Source: JAAYJS01 sp964346185
GTDB lineage: Bacteria > Bacillota > Clostridia > Eubacteriales > Eubacteriaceae
Assembly (NCBI GenBank): GCA_964346185.1
Contig: CAYFTR010000002.1
Coordinates: forward strand, 1 to 64,000
Direction: 5' to 3'
Length of the DNA: 64,000 nucleotides
The notes beneath the pieces are model-generated. The model was not told the DNA's origin. It saw nothing but the letters and a program-made list of their open reading frames with translations, and made no database searches. The position numbers and the translations under genes are program-made. Shown piece by piece: positions 43,501 through 51,664 of the stretch. Each line of letters opens with the position of its first letter. Positions within the stretch are counted from its first letter, which is position 1.

Positions 43501-43827
43501 GGGGCAAGCCAATACGCAAGGTGCCACGCAATCGCCGATGTGATTGGAAAGCAAGAGTTCCAAATTTGTTTTTCTGGATTCGATGACCCGCGGACTGTGC
43601 GTTTCGATGACCATACCGTCCGTGGCGATCGTCGCACAGGCTTTAAAGAGTTTGGGCGAACCTTCTATTTCTACCATACATAAACCGCAGGATCCGTAAG
43701 TTTCCATACGTTCGTCGTAACAAAGTGTGGGAATGACAATGCCGTTATCTCGAGCAACGCTTAAAATACTTTGGTTTTCCTGAGTTTCGACGGATTGTCC
43801 GTTTATTTTTAGTTTTATAGTTGCCAT
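40600..43827 (-). CDS. NuoG-like / GltD-like fusion, probable Stn-type transhydrogenase large subunit
   Basis: A 1075-residue iron-sulfur flavoprotein. Order: [2Fe-2S] ferredoxin domain with C36, C47, C50 and C64; cysteine-rich helical region (C100, C104, C108, C114; C147, C151, C155); GltD/NfnB-like FAD and NADPH domains with GVIGGGPGGLTAAYF (196-210) and VAVVGGGNTAMDV; two [4Fe-4S] motifs CILCGKCVRVCD and CIFCGSCIDVCP; a molybdopterin-oxidoreductase-like cluster motif CGFCSSACY; then about 270 residues of degenerate NuoG-like sequence. No H-cluster motif exists, so it is not a hydrogenase. With the NuoF and NuoE genes upstream it fits an NADH/ferredoxin:NADP bifurcating complex (Stn type); the assignment is by architecture only. 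Confidence 0.78.
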   Translation of the reverse strand: MATIKLKINGQSVETQENQSILSVARDNGIVIPTLCYDERMETYGSCGLCMVEIEGSPKLFKACATIATDGMVIETHSPRVIESRKTNLELLLSNHIGDCVAPCVLACPGNTDCQGYVGLIANGEYSEALKLIKEQLPLPASIGRVCPHPCETACRRGEVDEPVSILWLKRFAADMDRATGMYVPKLATDKGKTVGVIGGGPGGLTAAYFLRTMGYGVTVYDAMPKMGGMLRYGIPEYRLPKNVIDDEVQLIQEMGATFVNNVTIGTDDRSLEALRKQHDALYLAVGAWRGGNMQIEGADRVKVLDGIDFLRRVANNEPFTIGKKVAVVGGGNTAMDVCRTAVRLGAQTVYNLYRRTRAEMPAESIEIDEAVEEGVILKNLVNPTKVYADAEGGIDRLVLQKMKLGEPDASGRRRPVNIEGETETLKVDTLILAIGQYPELQGFEELETTKWGTIIADEHTYRTNLDGVFAGGDCINKGASIAIQAIGDAKRAVEFIDQYLQGQAINYRAPYYVTREGLEPEEIEKYKKNKRPTMAQMEAEARKDNFREIVHGYTEAQAVAEGSRCLECGCHDYFECQLVDYANDYYVAPARFSGIKNKRRNEDNNPFILRDPNKCILCGKCVRVCDEVVGVTALGLVERGFDTYVAPALDRTLQESPCIFCGSCIDVCPTGALGAAAVGNKNVPAHYHKAKTICGFCSSACYLSAEMDGNTIFHTVADTKQKDRNGIICGRGRFGTQWLQSEERITTPQIKTGDHRYNISLYDSVVEIVKKSQIIQAKYGEKAFKIALSPKLTLDEALAYCAIAEQRSIDVVSLSATPKIAGIDYSKAQLNYDVLKKSEKVLTYGLKEKDQPVLSNVLLHMKKAGKVIEEDMSAIDTADLQTTVIWGPHLTFEQRKTLWASIRKQGLAQRLMIVERYNNSKGLEALGIHAPTDMGEIKGLLVIGEDITWRRETPEFLAVADTLPTDFTDKANLILPLETYPEVTGHSMNAEGKVVRFKAIQKSSLPFSNLDFIRELSKAFNVDSDILEERIKNKLKALRKNRSTLNFEDIAGYAEDNNTNVLMKKIETALEPHW

Positions 43828-43837
43828 GGGTCACATC

Positions 43838-45592
43838 CTAATCTACGATTACTGCATTAAATTTGCAGACTTTTGAGCATTTACCGCATTGTATGCAGAG
43901 GGTCTGATCAATCACATGCGGTTTTTTCTTATCCCCGGATATCGCTTTAACCGGGCAATTCTTAGCACAACGGGTACAGCCGATACAGGCATCCTCATCA
44001 ATGGTATAGGTCAATAAAGCTCGACAGCTGTGTGCGGTACAATGTTTGTTATAAATATGGTCTTCGTATTCGTTTCTAAAGTACCTCAAGGTTGTCAACA
44101 CCGGGTTGGGTGCCGTTTGCCCCAATCCGCACATGGAGCCTTCTTTTACTTTGAGGCAAAGTTCCTCCAATAGTTCGATGTCGCCGTCTTGTCCGTTGCC
44201 CTCGGTAATGCGGGTTAAAATTTCCAACATACGCAAAGTGCCGATACGGCAATAGTTACATTTCCCGCAGGATTCTTTCCTTGTAAAATCCAGGAAGAAT
44301 CGTGCCATATCCACCATACAGGTGGTGTCGTCCATGACGACCATACCGCCGGAACCCATAATGGCACCGGTTTGACTGACAGAGGGATAGTCGATAACCG
44401 TATCTATTTTTTCTGCAGGGATACAACCGCCCGACGGGCCGCCCATTTGAACGGCTTTCAATTGTCTGCCGTTTTTAATCCCCCCGCCGATATCTTCGAT
44501 GACATCCCGTAAGGTATACCCCATGGGAATTTCCACCAAGCCGCCTTTTTTAATTTTACCCGTCAGGGCGAATACCTTGGTTCCTTTGGAGTTTTCATTG
44601 CCATATTCCGCATAGGTTTTGCCGCCGTGTTTAAAAATCCAGGGAATATTGGCAAAAGTTTCTACATTGTTGATGTTGGTCGGTTCGCTCCAATAACCCT
44701 TTTGTGCCGGGAAAGGAGGTTTTAATCGGGGCATGCCCCTTTCGCCCTCCAGAGAGGCAATAAGGGCGGTTTCTTCACCGCACACAAAGGCGCCGGCACC
44801 GGCTTTTATCTTTAATTTAAAATTAAATTCGGTACCGAAGATACCCTCACCCAAATAACCTTTTTTTTCCGCCTGTTCAATGGCTCCGGTTAAACGTGCA
44901 ATCGCAAGAGGGTATTCCGCACGAACGTACACCACCCCTTCATCGGCACCGATGGCTTTCGCTCCGATAAGCATCCCCTCTATTACAGCATGTGGGTTAC
45001 CTTCCAGAACGGAACGATCCATAAAAGCACCCGGGTCTCCTTCATCCGCATTACAGACGATGTATTTTTTTTCGCTCACCGCTTTTTTTGCTTCGTTCCA
45101 TTTAAACCAGGTGGGAAAACCGGCACCGCCTCTACCTGCCAAGCCCGAAATTTTCAGTTCTTCAATAATGGCTTCCGGCATCCAGGAACGGTAAATATCC
45201 TCTGCCGCCTTATAGCCTCCTACCTCAATATAATGCTCTATATTTTCCGGATCGATGATACCGCATTGATCTAAAGCAATGCGCACCTGTTGTTTGCGAT
45301 TGGTCGGAGTCGGTGCCAGCCGCTCTTGAACCGGTTGCCCCTTTACCAAGTGCTGCTCCAAAATCGTTTGAACGTCCTCTTCATGGACATTGACATAGGT
45401 CGTTTTATTACCTTGACTGTCGTAAATATCCACAATAGGTTCTTGATAGCAATTGCCGTTACACCCGGTGGTACGTACTTGAAAAGGGTAATTGTGTGCT
45501 TTGATTAACGTTTTAAAACTTTCATCGACTTTCCCTGCACCGGCCGCCAAACCGCAGGACCCTTTTCCGATGACAATGGTATAATCTTTCAT
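43838..45592 (-). CDS. NuoF/HydB-type NADH-binding flavoprotein subunit
   Basis: A 584-residue subunit: N-terminal thioredoxin-like [2Fe-2S] domain (GKGSCGLAAGAGKVDES and GCNGNCYQEP), the NuoF core with the FMN/NADH loop GRGGAGFPTWFKW and GAGAFVCGEETALI, the [4Fe-4S] motif ESCGKCNYCRIG, and a C-terminal two-cluster ferredoxin (CIGCTRCAKNCP, CIQCGKCSKVCK). This longer form occurs in bifurcating hydrogenases, NAD-linked formate dehydrogenases and the Stn transhydrogenase. It lies two bases after the NuoE gene and ten bases before the fusion subunit. Confidence 0.93.
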   Translation of the reverse strand: MKDYTIVIGKGSCGLAAGAGKVDESFKTLIKAHNYPFQVRTTGCNGNCYQEPIVDIYDSQGNKTTYVNVHEEDVQTILEQHLVKGQPVQERLAPTPTNRKQQVRIALDQCGIIDPENIEHYIEVGGYKAAEDIYRSWMPEAIIEELKISGLAGRGGAGFPTWFKWNEAKKAVSEKKYIVCNADEGDPGAFMDRSVLEGNPHAVIEGMLIGAKAIGADEGVVYVRAEYPLAIARLTGAIEQAEKKGYLGEGIFGTEFNFKLKIKAGAGAFVCGEETALIASLEGERGMPRLKPPFPAQKGYWSEPTNINNVETFANIPWIFKHGGKTYAEYGNENSKGTKVFALTGKIKKGGLVEIPMGYTLRDVIEDIGGGIKNGRQLKAVQMGGPSGGCIPAEKIDTVIDYPSVSQTGAIMGSGGMVVMDDTTCMVDMARFFLDFTRKESCGKCNYCRIGTLRMLEILTRITEGNGQDGDIELLEELCLKVKEGSMCGLGQTAPNPVLTTLRYFRNEYEDHIYNKHCTAHSCRALLTYTIDEDACIGCTRCAKNCPVKAISGDKKKPHVIDQTLCIQCGKCSKVCKFNAVIVD

Positions 45593-45594
45593 TT

Positions 45595-46062
45595 TTACTC
45601 CTTTGCCGTTTCAGACTGTTGGTAACTTTTTAGAATGTCTATGACTTTTTGATCGGTCAATTCGCCGTAGGTTTCACCCGAAATCATCATTGCCGGCGAA
45701 AGCGAACAGCAACCCAAACATGCGACATTTTCCAGGGTAAACAATCCGTCGATTGTCGTTTCACCGTCTTCAATCTTCAAGTATTCTTTGATGGTTTCTT
45801 CAATCCCCGCAGAGCCATTGACATGGCATGCCGTGCCCTGGCACAGCATAATCAGATGCTTACCTACCGGCTTCAGTCGAAATTGGGAATAAAAGGTAAC
45901 AACGCCATAAATTTTAGCAACGGGAATCTCCAGTATTTGTGAGATCCTATCCATAGTTGCCACGGAAATGTAACCTTCTTCCGCTTGAATTTTTTGCAGA
46001 ATGGAAATTAAATTTCCTTCCGAATTGCCGTAGCTTTCAATAATTGCTTCAACTTTACTCAT
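45595..46062 (-). CDS. NuoE/HydC-type [2Fe-2S] subunit
   Basis: A 155-residue thioredoxin-like ferredoxin. The N-terminal helical part (NLISILQKIQAEEGYIS, then GVVTFYSQFRL) is followed by four cluster cysteines in CQGTACHV and ACLGCCSLSP. It passes electrons from the FMN of the NuoF partner. GAGG six to seven bases before the ATG decides the start. It follows the EamA transporter gene by seven bases. Confidence 0.94.
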   Translation of the reverse strand: MSKVEAIIESYGNSEGNLISILQKIQAEEGYISVATMDRISQILEIPVAKIYGVVTFYSQFRLKPVGKHLIMLCQGTACHVNGSAGIEETIKEYLKIEDGETTIDGLFTLENVACLGCCSLSPAMMISGETYGELTDQKVIDILKSYQQSETAKE

Positions 46063-46069
46063 AATGACC

Positions 46070-46930
46070 TCATACTTTAGATTTTTCTTTTCGAAAAACG
46101 GGTAAATAACGGGACCCAATACCCACTAAAATGACAGAAAAACCGATAAAAGTGTAGACGGTCGGTTTTTCCCCTATAAATAAATAAACCCATATCGGAT
46201 TTAATATCGGCTCCAACAAGCTTAAAACGGAGGCTTCGGAAGCGGATATTCTGCGGACACCTTTAATAAATATATAGTAAGATATACCGATTTGCAATAA
46301 TCCTAAAATCGCCAAATATAGCCAACTTTTTAAAGGTATTTGTCCGATATCAACTTGTTTGTAAAAAATTAAGGAAACAGTTATAACCAGAAAAAGGTTC
46401 ATTAAGCCGTTGATGGCAATATCGTTCATGGGATACTTCTTTTCAAACTGATATTGCTCTACGGCATAGCCGATTCCGGCCGATATTGCCAAAAGATTTC
46501 CCAGCATCATCTCCCGGGTGACAATACCCTTTTCTCCTAACAGAATAATCAGCAATCCCACTAAGATGAAACCCCGTGTAATCATTTCAAACCCGGTTAA
46601 TTGAACATCTCCTTTTATTAACAACCCTAAATAAAGCCATAAAGGTGCCGTACTTTGAAGTATAATGGCGTTGGCTGCTGTTGTCATCCGATTGGCTGTA
46701 ACGTAGCAAACGGTTAAAAATATGTAAGACAATACCAAAAAGGCAAAGTTCTTTGTAAATACAACAGTTTTCCAACGAATAAAGGGTATAAAGATTAAGG
46801 CGGCAAAAAAAGAGCGACAAACCACGATGGTTACGGGATTGGCATCGACACTTTTAATCAACAAGCCCCCGAAACTCATCATGATCATCGCAATGGTGAC
46901 ATAGAGTACACCTTGTTGTTTTTCTGTCAC
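46070..46930 (-). CDS. EamA/DMT family transporter
   Basis: A 286-residue membrane protein with ten helices in two EamA repeats; the second carries SEASVLSLLEPILNPIWVYLFIGE, the classic end of a DMT exporter. Substrates of such proteins are often amino acids or metabolites. The best start is GTG at 46930, where GGAG stands seven bases upstream; the open frame continues to 46990 without one. It sits between ilvN and the NuoE gene in one operon, so export of a pathway product or overflow metabolite is conceivable. Confidence 0.88.
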   Translation of the reverse strand: MTEKQQGVLYVTIAMIMMSFGGLLIKSVDANPVTIVVCRSFFAALIFIPFIRWKTVVFTKNFAFLVLSYIFLTVCYVTANRMTTAANAIILQSTAPLWLYLGLLIKGDVQLTGFEMITRGFILVGLLIILLGEKGIVTREMMLGNLLAISAGIGYAVEQYQFEKKYPMNDIAINGLMNLFLVITVSLIFYKQVDIGQIPLKSWLYLAILGLLQIGISYYIFIKGVRRISASEASVLSLLEPILNPIWVYLFIGEKPTVYTFIGFSVILVGIGSRYLPVFRKEKSKV

Positions 46931-46940
46931 GTAAGGCTCC

Positions 46941-47429
46941 CTATAGCAAATGTTTTCCTCTTTGTAAGCCTGTCGCACCCGAGCGCACAAATTCCAAAAT
47001 ACCGTAAGGTTCCATCATTCTGAAGAATGCTTCTACTTTGGAATAAATGCCGGTTATTTCAAAGATGAGGCTTTCCCGTCCCACATCCACAACATTGGCT
47101 CTAAACAATTTGGAAATGCTGATAATATCCGAACGATTGCCGTCGGTCGCTTTAACTTTTATAAAGACCAATTCACGGCATACCTCTTTATCGGGATCTA
47201 TCTCCAATACTTTAATGACATCGATAATTTTATTGAGCTGTTTTTTAATTTGCTCCAGCGTTTTCTCATCTCCGGAGGTAACAATGGTAATTCTGGAAAC
47301 CTTACTGTTCTCCGTAATACCGACTGTCAAAGAGTCGATATTGTAGCCTCTTCTGGCGAATAAACCGGCTATTCGGCTGAGTACACCGGAATTGTTTTCT
47401 ACCAATAAAGATAATACGTGTTTATTCAT
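46941..47429 (-). CDS. ilvN: Acetolactate synthase regulatory subunit
   Basis: A 162-residue small subunit: ACT domain at the N-terminus (LSLLVENNSGVLSRIAGLFARRGYNIDSL in parts) and a C-terminal ALS_ss domain ending in GATGLQRGK. It gives valine feedback control and boosts catalysis by IlvB. GGAG precedes the ATG at 47429; a further ATG upstream is less likely. It begins 15 bases after ilvB and ends ten bases before the EamA transporter start. Confidence 0.95.
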   Translation of the reverse strand: MNKHVLSLLVENNSGVLSRIAGLFARRGYNIDSLTVGITENSKVSRITIVTSGDEKTLEQIKKQLNKIIDVIKVLEIDPDKEVCRELVFIKVKATDGNRSDIISISKLFRANVVDVGRESLIFEITGIYSKVEAFFRMMEPYGILEFVRSGATGLQRGKHLL

Positions 47430-47444
47430 TTCGGCTCCATTCAA

Positions 47445-49082
47445 TTAAATATATAAAAAATCTTCATCGACGATACACTCTACAATGCCGGATCGATCGG
47501 AAGCCAATACGTCGGTCAGCTGCTCTTTGATTGTGTCGTCGGAATCAATGCAGTAGTAGTTGAGGTCGTACGCTTCGGCAATTTTATCAAAATGAATGTC
47601 AAAATTAATATCGGTTCCGTAAAAGCCGGTTTTGCCGTAAGCTTTCTTTTGCAGTTGACGAACCATACCCAATTTTCTGTTTCGGATCATAATGATTTTT
47701 ATATTCATTTTTTGTTCGCTGATAACGGCCAATTCGCCTATAAACATTTGGAAGGATCCGTCGCCGCATACGGCTATAATTTGTCTGTCCGCACTTTTCT
47801 TTGCCAAATATGCACCGATAGCAGCAGGTACACTGTAGCCCATGGTACCCAATCCCCCGGAGGTAAAGTATTTTCTTTTACCGTTTATCTTAAAGTATAA
47901 AGAGGCCCAAAATTGGTTTAAGCCGACATCCGCTACCAAGGTTGTTTCATCCTTTGCCAGCTCGGACAAGGTTTTAAACAATAATTTCGGGTTAACACCG
48001 CTGTGGGGAATGTTTTCGCTGTAGTCTACCGGTATGCGCTGTTTAATTTCTTGAACTTCTTCAAGCCAGGAACCGGTATCTAATCCGATTTCTTTCTCCA
48101 ACAATTGTCCCAAAACAATTTTAGCATCTCCGACAATCGGAATATTCGTTTTGTAAACATTTTTACCGATTTCCGCCGGGTCGATATCAATATGAACCAA
48201 AACCATGTCGTCGATCAATTCTTTAGAGGGGGTTGTGCCTCTGTCGGACATTCTGGCACCGATACAAAAACAAAGGTCGGCTTTTTCCATAATTTCGGAC
48301 GTGTACTGATAACCGTGGCTTCCGATTACACCACAATACATGGGGTGGCTTTGTGGAAAACAACCGATTCCCATTAAGGTTGTAATAACCGGAATTTTAT
48401 TTTTTTCCGCAAAAGCAACAAGCTCTTTTTGGGCTTTGCTCAACACGATACCGCCACCGGCATAAATTACCGGGCGTTCTGCGGATTTTATTTCTCTGAT
48501 TGCCTTTTTAATTTGACCCGAGTGTCCTTCGTAATTAGGTTTATAGCCGACTATGTGAACAGGCTTATCAAAGTCATAAATTTTAACATTTTCTTCCTGA
48601 ACATCTTTCGGTATATCAACTAATACAGGACCCGGTCTACCCGTTCGTGCAATATGAAAGGCTTCTTTAAAAATTCGGGGAAGCTCATTGGCGTCCGTCA
48701 CCAAGTAGGAGCGTTTTGTAAAAGGTTGAGTGGCACCGGTAATATCCGCCTCTTGAAAAGCATCGGTTCCGATTAACTCCCGATTAACTTGCCCGGTAAT
48801 GGCCACAATAGGTATTGAGTCCATATAAGCGGTTGCAATACCGGTAATCAGATTTGTCGCACCGGGACCCGAAGTCGCCATACAAACACCGACAGTACCC
48901 GTTTCTCTTGCAAAACCGGACGCACAATGGGGGGCGGCTTGTTCGTTTCGCACCAATACATGGTCTATACTCGAATCCATTAATGCATTATAGAGGGGCA
49001 GCAAAGCACCGCCCGGGTAACCGAAAATTGTCGTGACACCTTCCAGCTCTAAACATTTTAAAATTAGTCTTGATGCTAACAT
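47445..49082 (-). CDS. ilvB: Acetolactate synthase catalytic subunit
   Basis: ThDP- and FAD-dependent enzyme for the first shared step of valine, leucine and isoleucine synthesis. Of 545 residues, the catalytic glutamate is in RNEQAAPHCASGFAR (near residue 48), the ThDP motif starts at GDGSFQMFIGEL and ends in MIRNRKLGMV. FQEADITGATQPFTK is also diagnostic of biosynthetic ALS. GAGGTGAAAAT precedes the ATG. No leucine T-box or leader peptide was seen in the 63 bases before it. Confidence 0.96.
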   Translation of the reverse strand: MLASRLILKCLELEGVTTIFGYPGGALLPLYNALMDSSIDHVLVRNEQAAPHCASGFARETGTVGVCMATSGPGATNLITGIATAYMDSIPIVAITGQVNRELIGTDAFQEADITGATQPFTKRSYLVTDANELPRIFKEAFHIARTGRPGPVLVDIPKDVQEENVKIYDFDKPVHIVGYKPNYEGHSGQIKKAIREIKSAERPVIYAGGGIVLSKAQKELVAFAEKNKIPVITTLMGIGCFPQSHPMYCGVIGSHGYQYTSEIMEKADLCFCIGARMSDRGTTPSKELIDDMVLVHIDIDPAEIGKNVYKTNIPIVGDAKIVLGQLLEKEIGLDTGSWLEEVQEIKQRIPVDYSENIPHSGVNPKLLFKTLSELAKDETTLVADVGLNQFWASLYFKINGKRKYFTSGGLGTMGYSVPAAIGAYLAKKSADRQIIAVCGDGSFQMFIGELAVISEQKMNIKIIMIRNRKLGMVRQLQKKAYGKTGFYGTDINFDIHFDKIAEAYDLNYYCIDSDDTIKEQLTDVLASDRSGIVECIVDEDFLYI

Positions 49083-49145
49083 ATTTTCACCTCACAACAG
49101 TTTATGTAATGATAAACCAACTGTTCTACCTTTTAAAGTTAATTT

Positions 49146-49988
49146 TTATACATTTATTAAACGAATGCCCTCCGGGAGGATTTCTATCTTTTTATCTCGA
49201 TATAAACGACCAATAGCACGCTTATAAGCGGATTTGGACATATTAAACATTCTTTTTATTTCCTGGGGACTCGCTTGATCTCCATAGGGTAAATATCCGT
49301 CGTTTTGCATTAAAATCCGATATACTTCTTTCGCATCCGGATTTATTTGTTTATAAGCCTGACGATTGTAGCTGAGGGTCAACTTACCGTCATGTTTGAT
49401 TTGTGCGACTTCCGCTCGAATGATATCACCGACTTGTGCCTGAACGCTATCTTGTTTCAGGATAAGTCCGTGGTATTTAAAATCAACCGCGACAAAGGTG
49501 CCTACATTTCGGTTGATTTGATAGACCACACCTTCTACCTGATCACCAACCTGGTAAGGGGATTGTATTTGTAAATGCGGATAGAGCTTCATTGTCGCAC
49601 AAAGACGATTGCTTTTGTCCAAGTACAGATAGACGGGGTATTTTTTTCCTTTATGTACCTTACCGGCTTGCTCACTGAAGGGCAACAGCAAATCTTTTTC
49701 CAACCCCCAGTCCAAAAATGCACCGATTTTAGTCATTTCCACGACGCGTAATACCGATACCTCACCTAGGGTTATTTTCGGCTTTTTCTTTGTGGCGACG
49801 GGGCGATCTTCGGAGTCTTTATAAACAAACACCTCCACGACGGTTCCGACTTCTTCCATACGGTGGCATTCTTTTTTGGGTAACAAAATAGACTGACTGC
49901 CATCCGTTGATCCGACGGATTTTAAATATGCACCGTTCGGTGTGAATCTGTCTATTTCTAATTGTTGTATTTTTCCTAATTGAATCAT
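49146..49988 (-). CDS. cvfB: CvfB-like S1 RNA-binding protein
   Basis: A 280-residue protein of the CvfB/YitL family: three to four S1-like OB domains (VLRVVEMTKIGAFLDWGLEKDLLLPFSEQ near residues 80-110 in parts, and VGDQVEGVVYQINRNVGTFVAVD) and a C-terminal winged helix (MSKSAYKRAIGRLYRDKKIEI). It regulates virulence and gene expression in Staphylococcus by an unknown RNA-linked mechanism. AAAAGGAAA precedes the ATG. A strong terminator lies just 16 bases upstream of the start, so its transcription depends on read-through or a short internal promoter. Confidence 0.9.
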   Translation of the reverse strand: MIQLGKIQQLEIDRFTPNGAYLKSVGSTDGSQSILLPKKECHRMEEVGTVVEVFVYKDSEDRPVATKKKPKITLGEVSVLRVVEMTKIGAFLDWGLEKDLLLPFSEQAGKVHKGKKYPVYLYLDKSNRLCATMKLYPHLQIQSPYQVGDQVEGVVYQINRNVGTFVAVDFKYHGLILKQDSVQAQVGDIIRAEVAQIKHDGKLTLSYNRQAYKQINPDAKEVYRILMQNDGYLPYGDQASPQEIKRMFNMSKSAYKRAIGRLYRDKKIEILPEGIRLINV

Positions 49989-49998
49989 TGTTTCCTTT

Positions 49999-50029
49999 TA
50001 AAAAAGGATTTGTAAGATTACAAATCCTT
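49999..50029 (-). terminator. Terminator between the coiled-coil gene and cvfB
   Basis: AAGGATTTGTAA (50004-50015) pairs with TTACAAATCCTT (50018-50029); TTTTT follows on the minus strand at 49999-50003. It stands right in front of the cvfB ribosome binding site. Confidence 0.85.
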
Positions 50030-50153
50030 AAGTGTTTATTTTGTTGATTGTAGCTATAACATCTTGTGTCGTTTACTTTTTTGTTTTCCGACTCTATGTC
50101 GTTCCAACATGAAGTCTCTTAAAGCCGGGTCTTATTCAGTGTTTTATTAACGA

Positions 50154-50600
50154 TTACTTAATATTGTTCAGCTCTTCTCTGTTTTTTTCTATTTGATCGT
50201 TGAGTTCCTTTAATTGAACTTGTACGCTGTAAAGCATTTTATCCGAGTATTTTTTTGTGCCAATGCGTATCTGTTTAGCGGTGTTATTGGCTTTTTCTAA
50301 AATAGTTTCCGCTTGTGCCGTTGCATTTCTGGTTATTTCGTTGGTATTAATCAACTCTTCCAACCTTTTTTCGGCATCATTTTTAATTCTTTCGGCATCA
50401 TTTTGGGCTTCAACTAGGATGCGGTTTCTTTCCTCTACAATTTTTTTTGCTTCTTGTAGTTCTCTTGGTAACTCTTCCTTGATTTCTTCGATGATTTCTG
50501 TCATTTCCACCGGGTTTACCAATGCTCTTGACCCAAAGGGTAGGGAGTTTCCGGAAACAATTAATTCCTCTAGTTCTTTCAGTCTTTCCAAAACCTTCAT
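50154..50600 (-). CDS. Coiled-coil protein (V-ATPase subunit H-like)
   Basis: A 148-residue, highly charged helical protein: LKELEELIVSGNSLPFGSRALVN at the start, then a long coiled coil with AEKRLEELI and AQAETILEKANNTAKQIR. Clostridial genomes carry a gene of this kind next to coaD, usually labelled ATPase; no activity is known. The pattern of alternating acidic and alanine-rich heptads resembles peripheral-stalk subunits. It starts nine bases after coaD in the same leftward transcript and ends before a terminator 124 bases on. Confidence 0.8.
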   Translation of the reverse strand: MKVLERLKELEELIVSGNSLPFGSRALVNPVEMTEIIEEIKEELPRELQEAKKIVEERNRILVEAQNDAERIKNDAEKRLEELINTNEITRNATAQAETILEKANNTAKQIRIGTKKYSDKMLYSVQVQLKELNDQIEKNREELNNIK

Positions 50601-50608
50601 TTTTCCAT

Positions 50609-51094
50609 CTATTTCCTTCCTAGTTTATTTTGTATTTCAACTTCTACGTTCGGTGGTACCAAACCGCTGATATCACCTTTAAAAGTGGCAATTTCCTTGA
50701 TGACCGAGGAGCTCAGGTATTGATAATCGGGCTCCGACATTAAAAAAACCGATTCAATCCTATCATTCAGATGGTGGTTAGCCCACGCCATTTCCGCTTC
50801 ATAAATAAAGTCCCGGGTGTTTCTGAGACCTTTAATGACAATTTGAATATCGTGTTCAATCGCGTAGTTCACCAACATTTTGTCGGATGTATCCACCACA
50901 ACATTATCCAGGTGTTTGACACTTTCCTTAATCATGGATAGACGTTCGTCTTCGGTAAAAAGTGTTTTTTTTGTATAATTATAAAAGATACACACAACGA
51001 CCTTACTAAAAATTTTCGCCGCTCTTTCAATAATTTTGACATGCCCGGTCGTTAAGGGATCAAAACTTCCCGGATACAAGGCTGTACTACTCAT
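50609..51094 (-). CDS. coaD: Phosphopantetheine adenylyltransferase
   Basis: Penultimate step of coenzyme A synthesis. Of 161 residues, the nucleotidyltransferase motif is YPGSFDPLTTGHVKII with the GH-type TGHV, followed by IKGLRNTRDFIYEAEMA and the C-terminal YQYLSSSVIKEIA. Two adjacent ATG codons exist; GGGAG is better spaced for the second (51094). It overlaps the end of rsmD, giving the common Firmicute order rsmD-coaD. Confidence 0.96.
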   Translation of the reverse strand: MSSTALYPGSFDPLTTGHVKIIERAAKIFSKVVVCIFYNYTKKTLFTEDERLSMIKESVKHLDNVVVDTSDKMLVNYAIEHDIQIVIKGLRNTRDFIYEAEMAWANHHLNDRIESVFLMSEPDYQYLSSSVIKEIATFKGDISGLVPPNVEVEIQNKLGRK

Positions 51095-51656
51095 CATTAC
51101 TCCCTAAGCGATACATCTTAATTCCGGCTATTCCATAGGTTTTTTCTTTGAATAAGTCCAGATTTTTAATGTTTATACTGATTATATCATTTTTTTGATA
51201 TTCAAGCACCATAATTCCGTTTTTCTTTAATATTTCTTGTTCGATAATTGCTAAAGCATCCGTTTCCAGTTGCACACTGTCGGCATAGGGCGGATCCATG
51301 TAAATAATATCCGCAGAAATCCCTTTTGTATGTAACATTTGTAATGCCTTACGTGCTGTTTGATGTATCACTGTTGACTGTGCCTCAAAACCCGCTTTAT
51401 GAATGTTTTTTCGTATCAATGCGATGCTCTTCGGGTGTTTGTCCACAAAATAAGTGTGCCGGGCTCCTCGACTGAGAGCTTCTATACCCATGGCACCTGT
51501 ACCGGCATATAAATCCAAAAAAACCGTCTCGGTATCCAATGTCGTTTGCAAGCTGTTAAACACCGCTTGACGCACCTTATCCGATGTGGGGCGAATACCC
51601 TTTTCGCGAACAGTTTCCAATACTAATCCTCTTTTGCTTCCGGATGTTATACGCAT
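51087..51656 (-). CDS. rsmD: 16S rRNA (guanine966-N2)-methyltransferase
   Basis: A 189-residue SAM methyltransferase that modifies 16S rRNA G966. Motifs: RITSGSKRG start, FLDLYAGTGAMGIEALSRGA (SAM loop) and YMDPPYADS (catalytic NPPY-like). It overlaps coaD by eight bases at its end and starts eight bases after recG. Confidence 0.95.
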   Translation of the reverse strand: MRITSGSKRGLVLETVREKGIRPTSDKVRQAVFNSLQTTLDTETVFLDLYAGTGAMGIEALSRGARHTYFVDKHPKSIALIRKNIHKAGFEAQSTVIHQTARKALQMLHTKGISADIIYMDPPYADSVQLETDALAIIEQEILKKNGIMVLEYQKNDIISINIKNLDLFKEKTYGIAGIKMYRLGSNDE

Positions 51657-51664
51657 ACCTGCTC

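Noticed and set aside
40600..43827. [FeFe]-hydrogenase or formate dehydrogenase large subunit
   Set aside because: No H-cluster motifs (TSCCP, MPCxxK) are present, and the molybdopterin-like region is short and lacks recognisable cofactor-binding blocks.
50257..50670. 137-codon plus-strand frame antisense to the coiled-coil gene
   Set aside because: Shadow of the real gene; the residue content reflects the complement of its codons.
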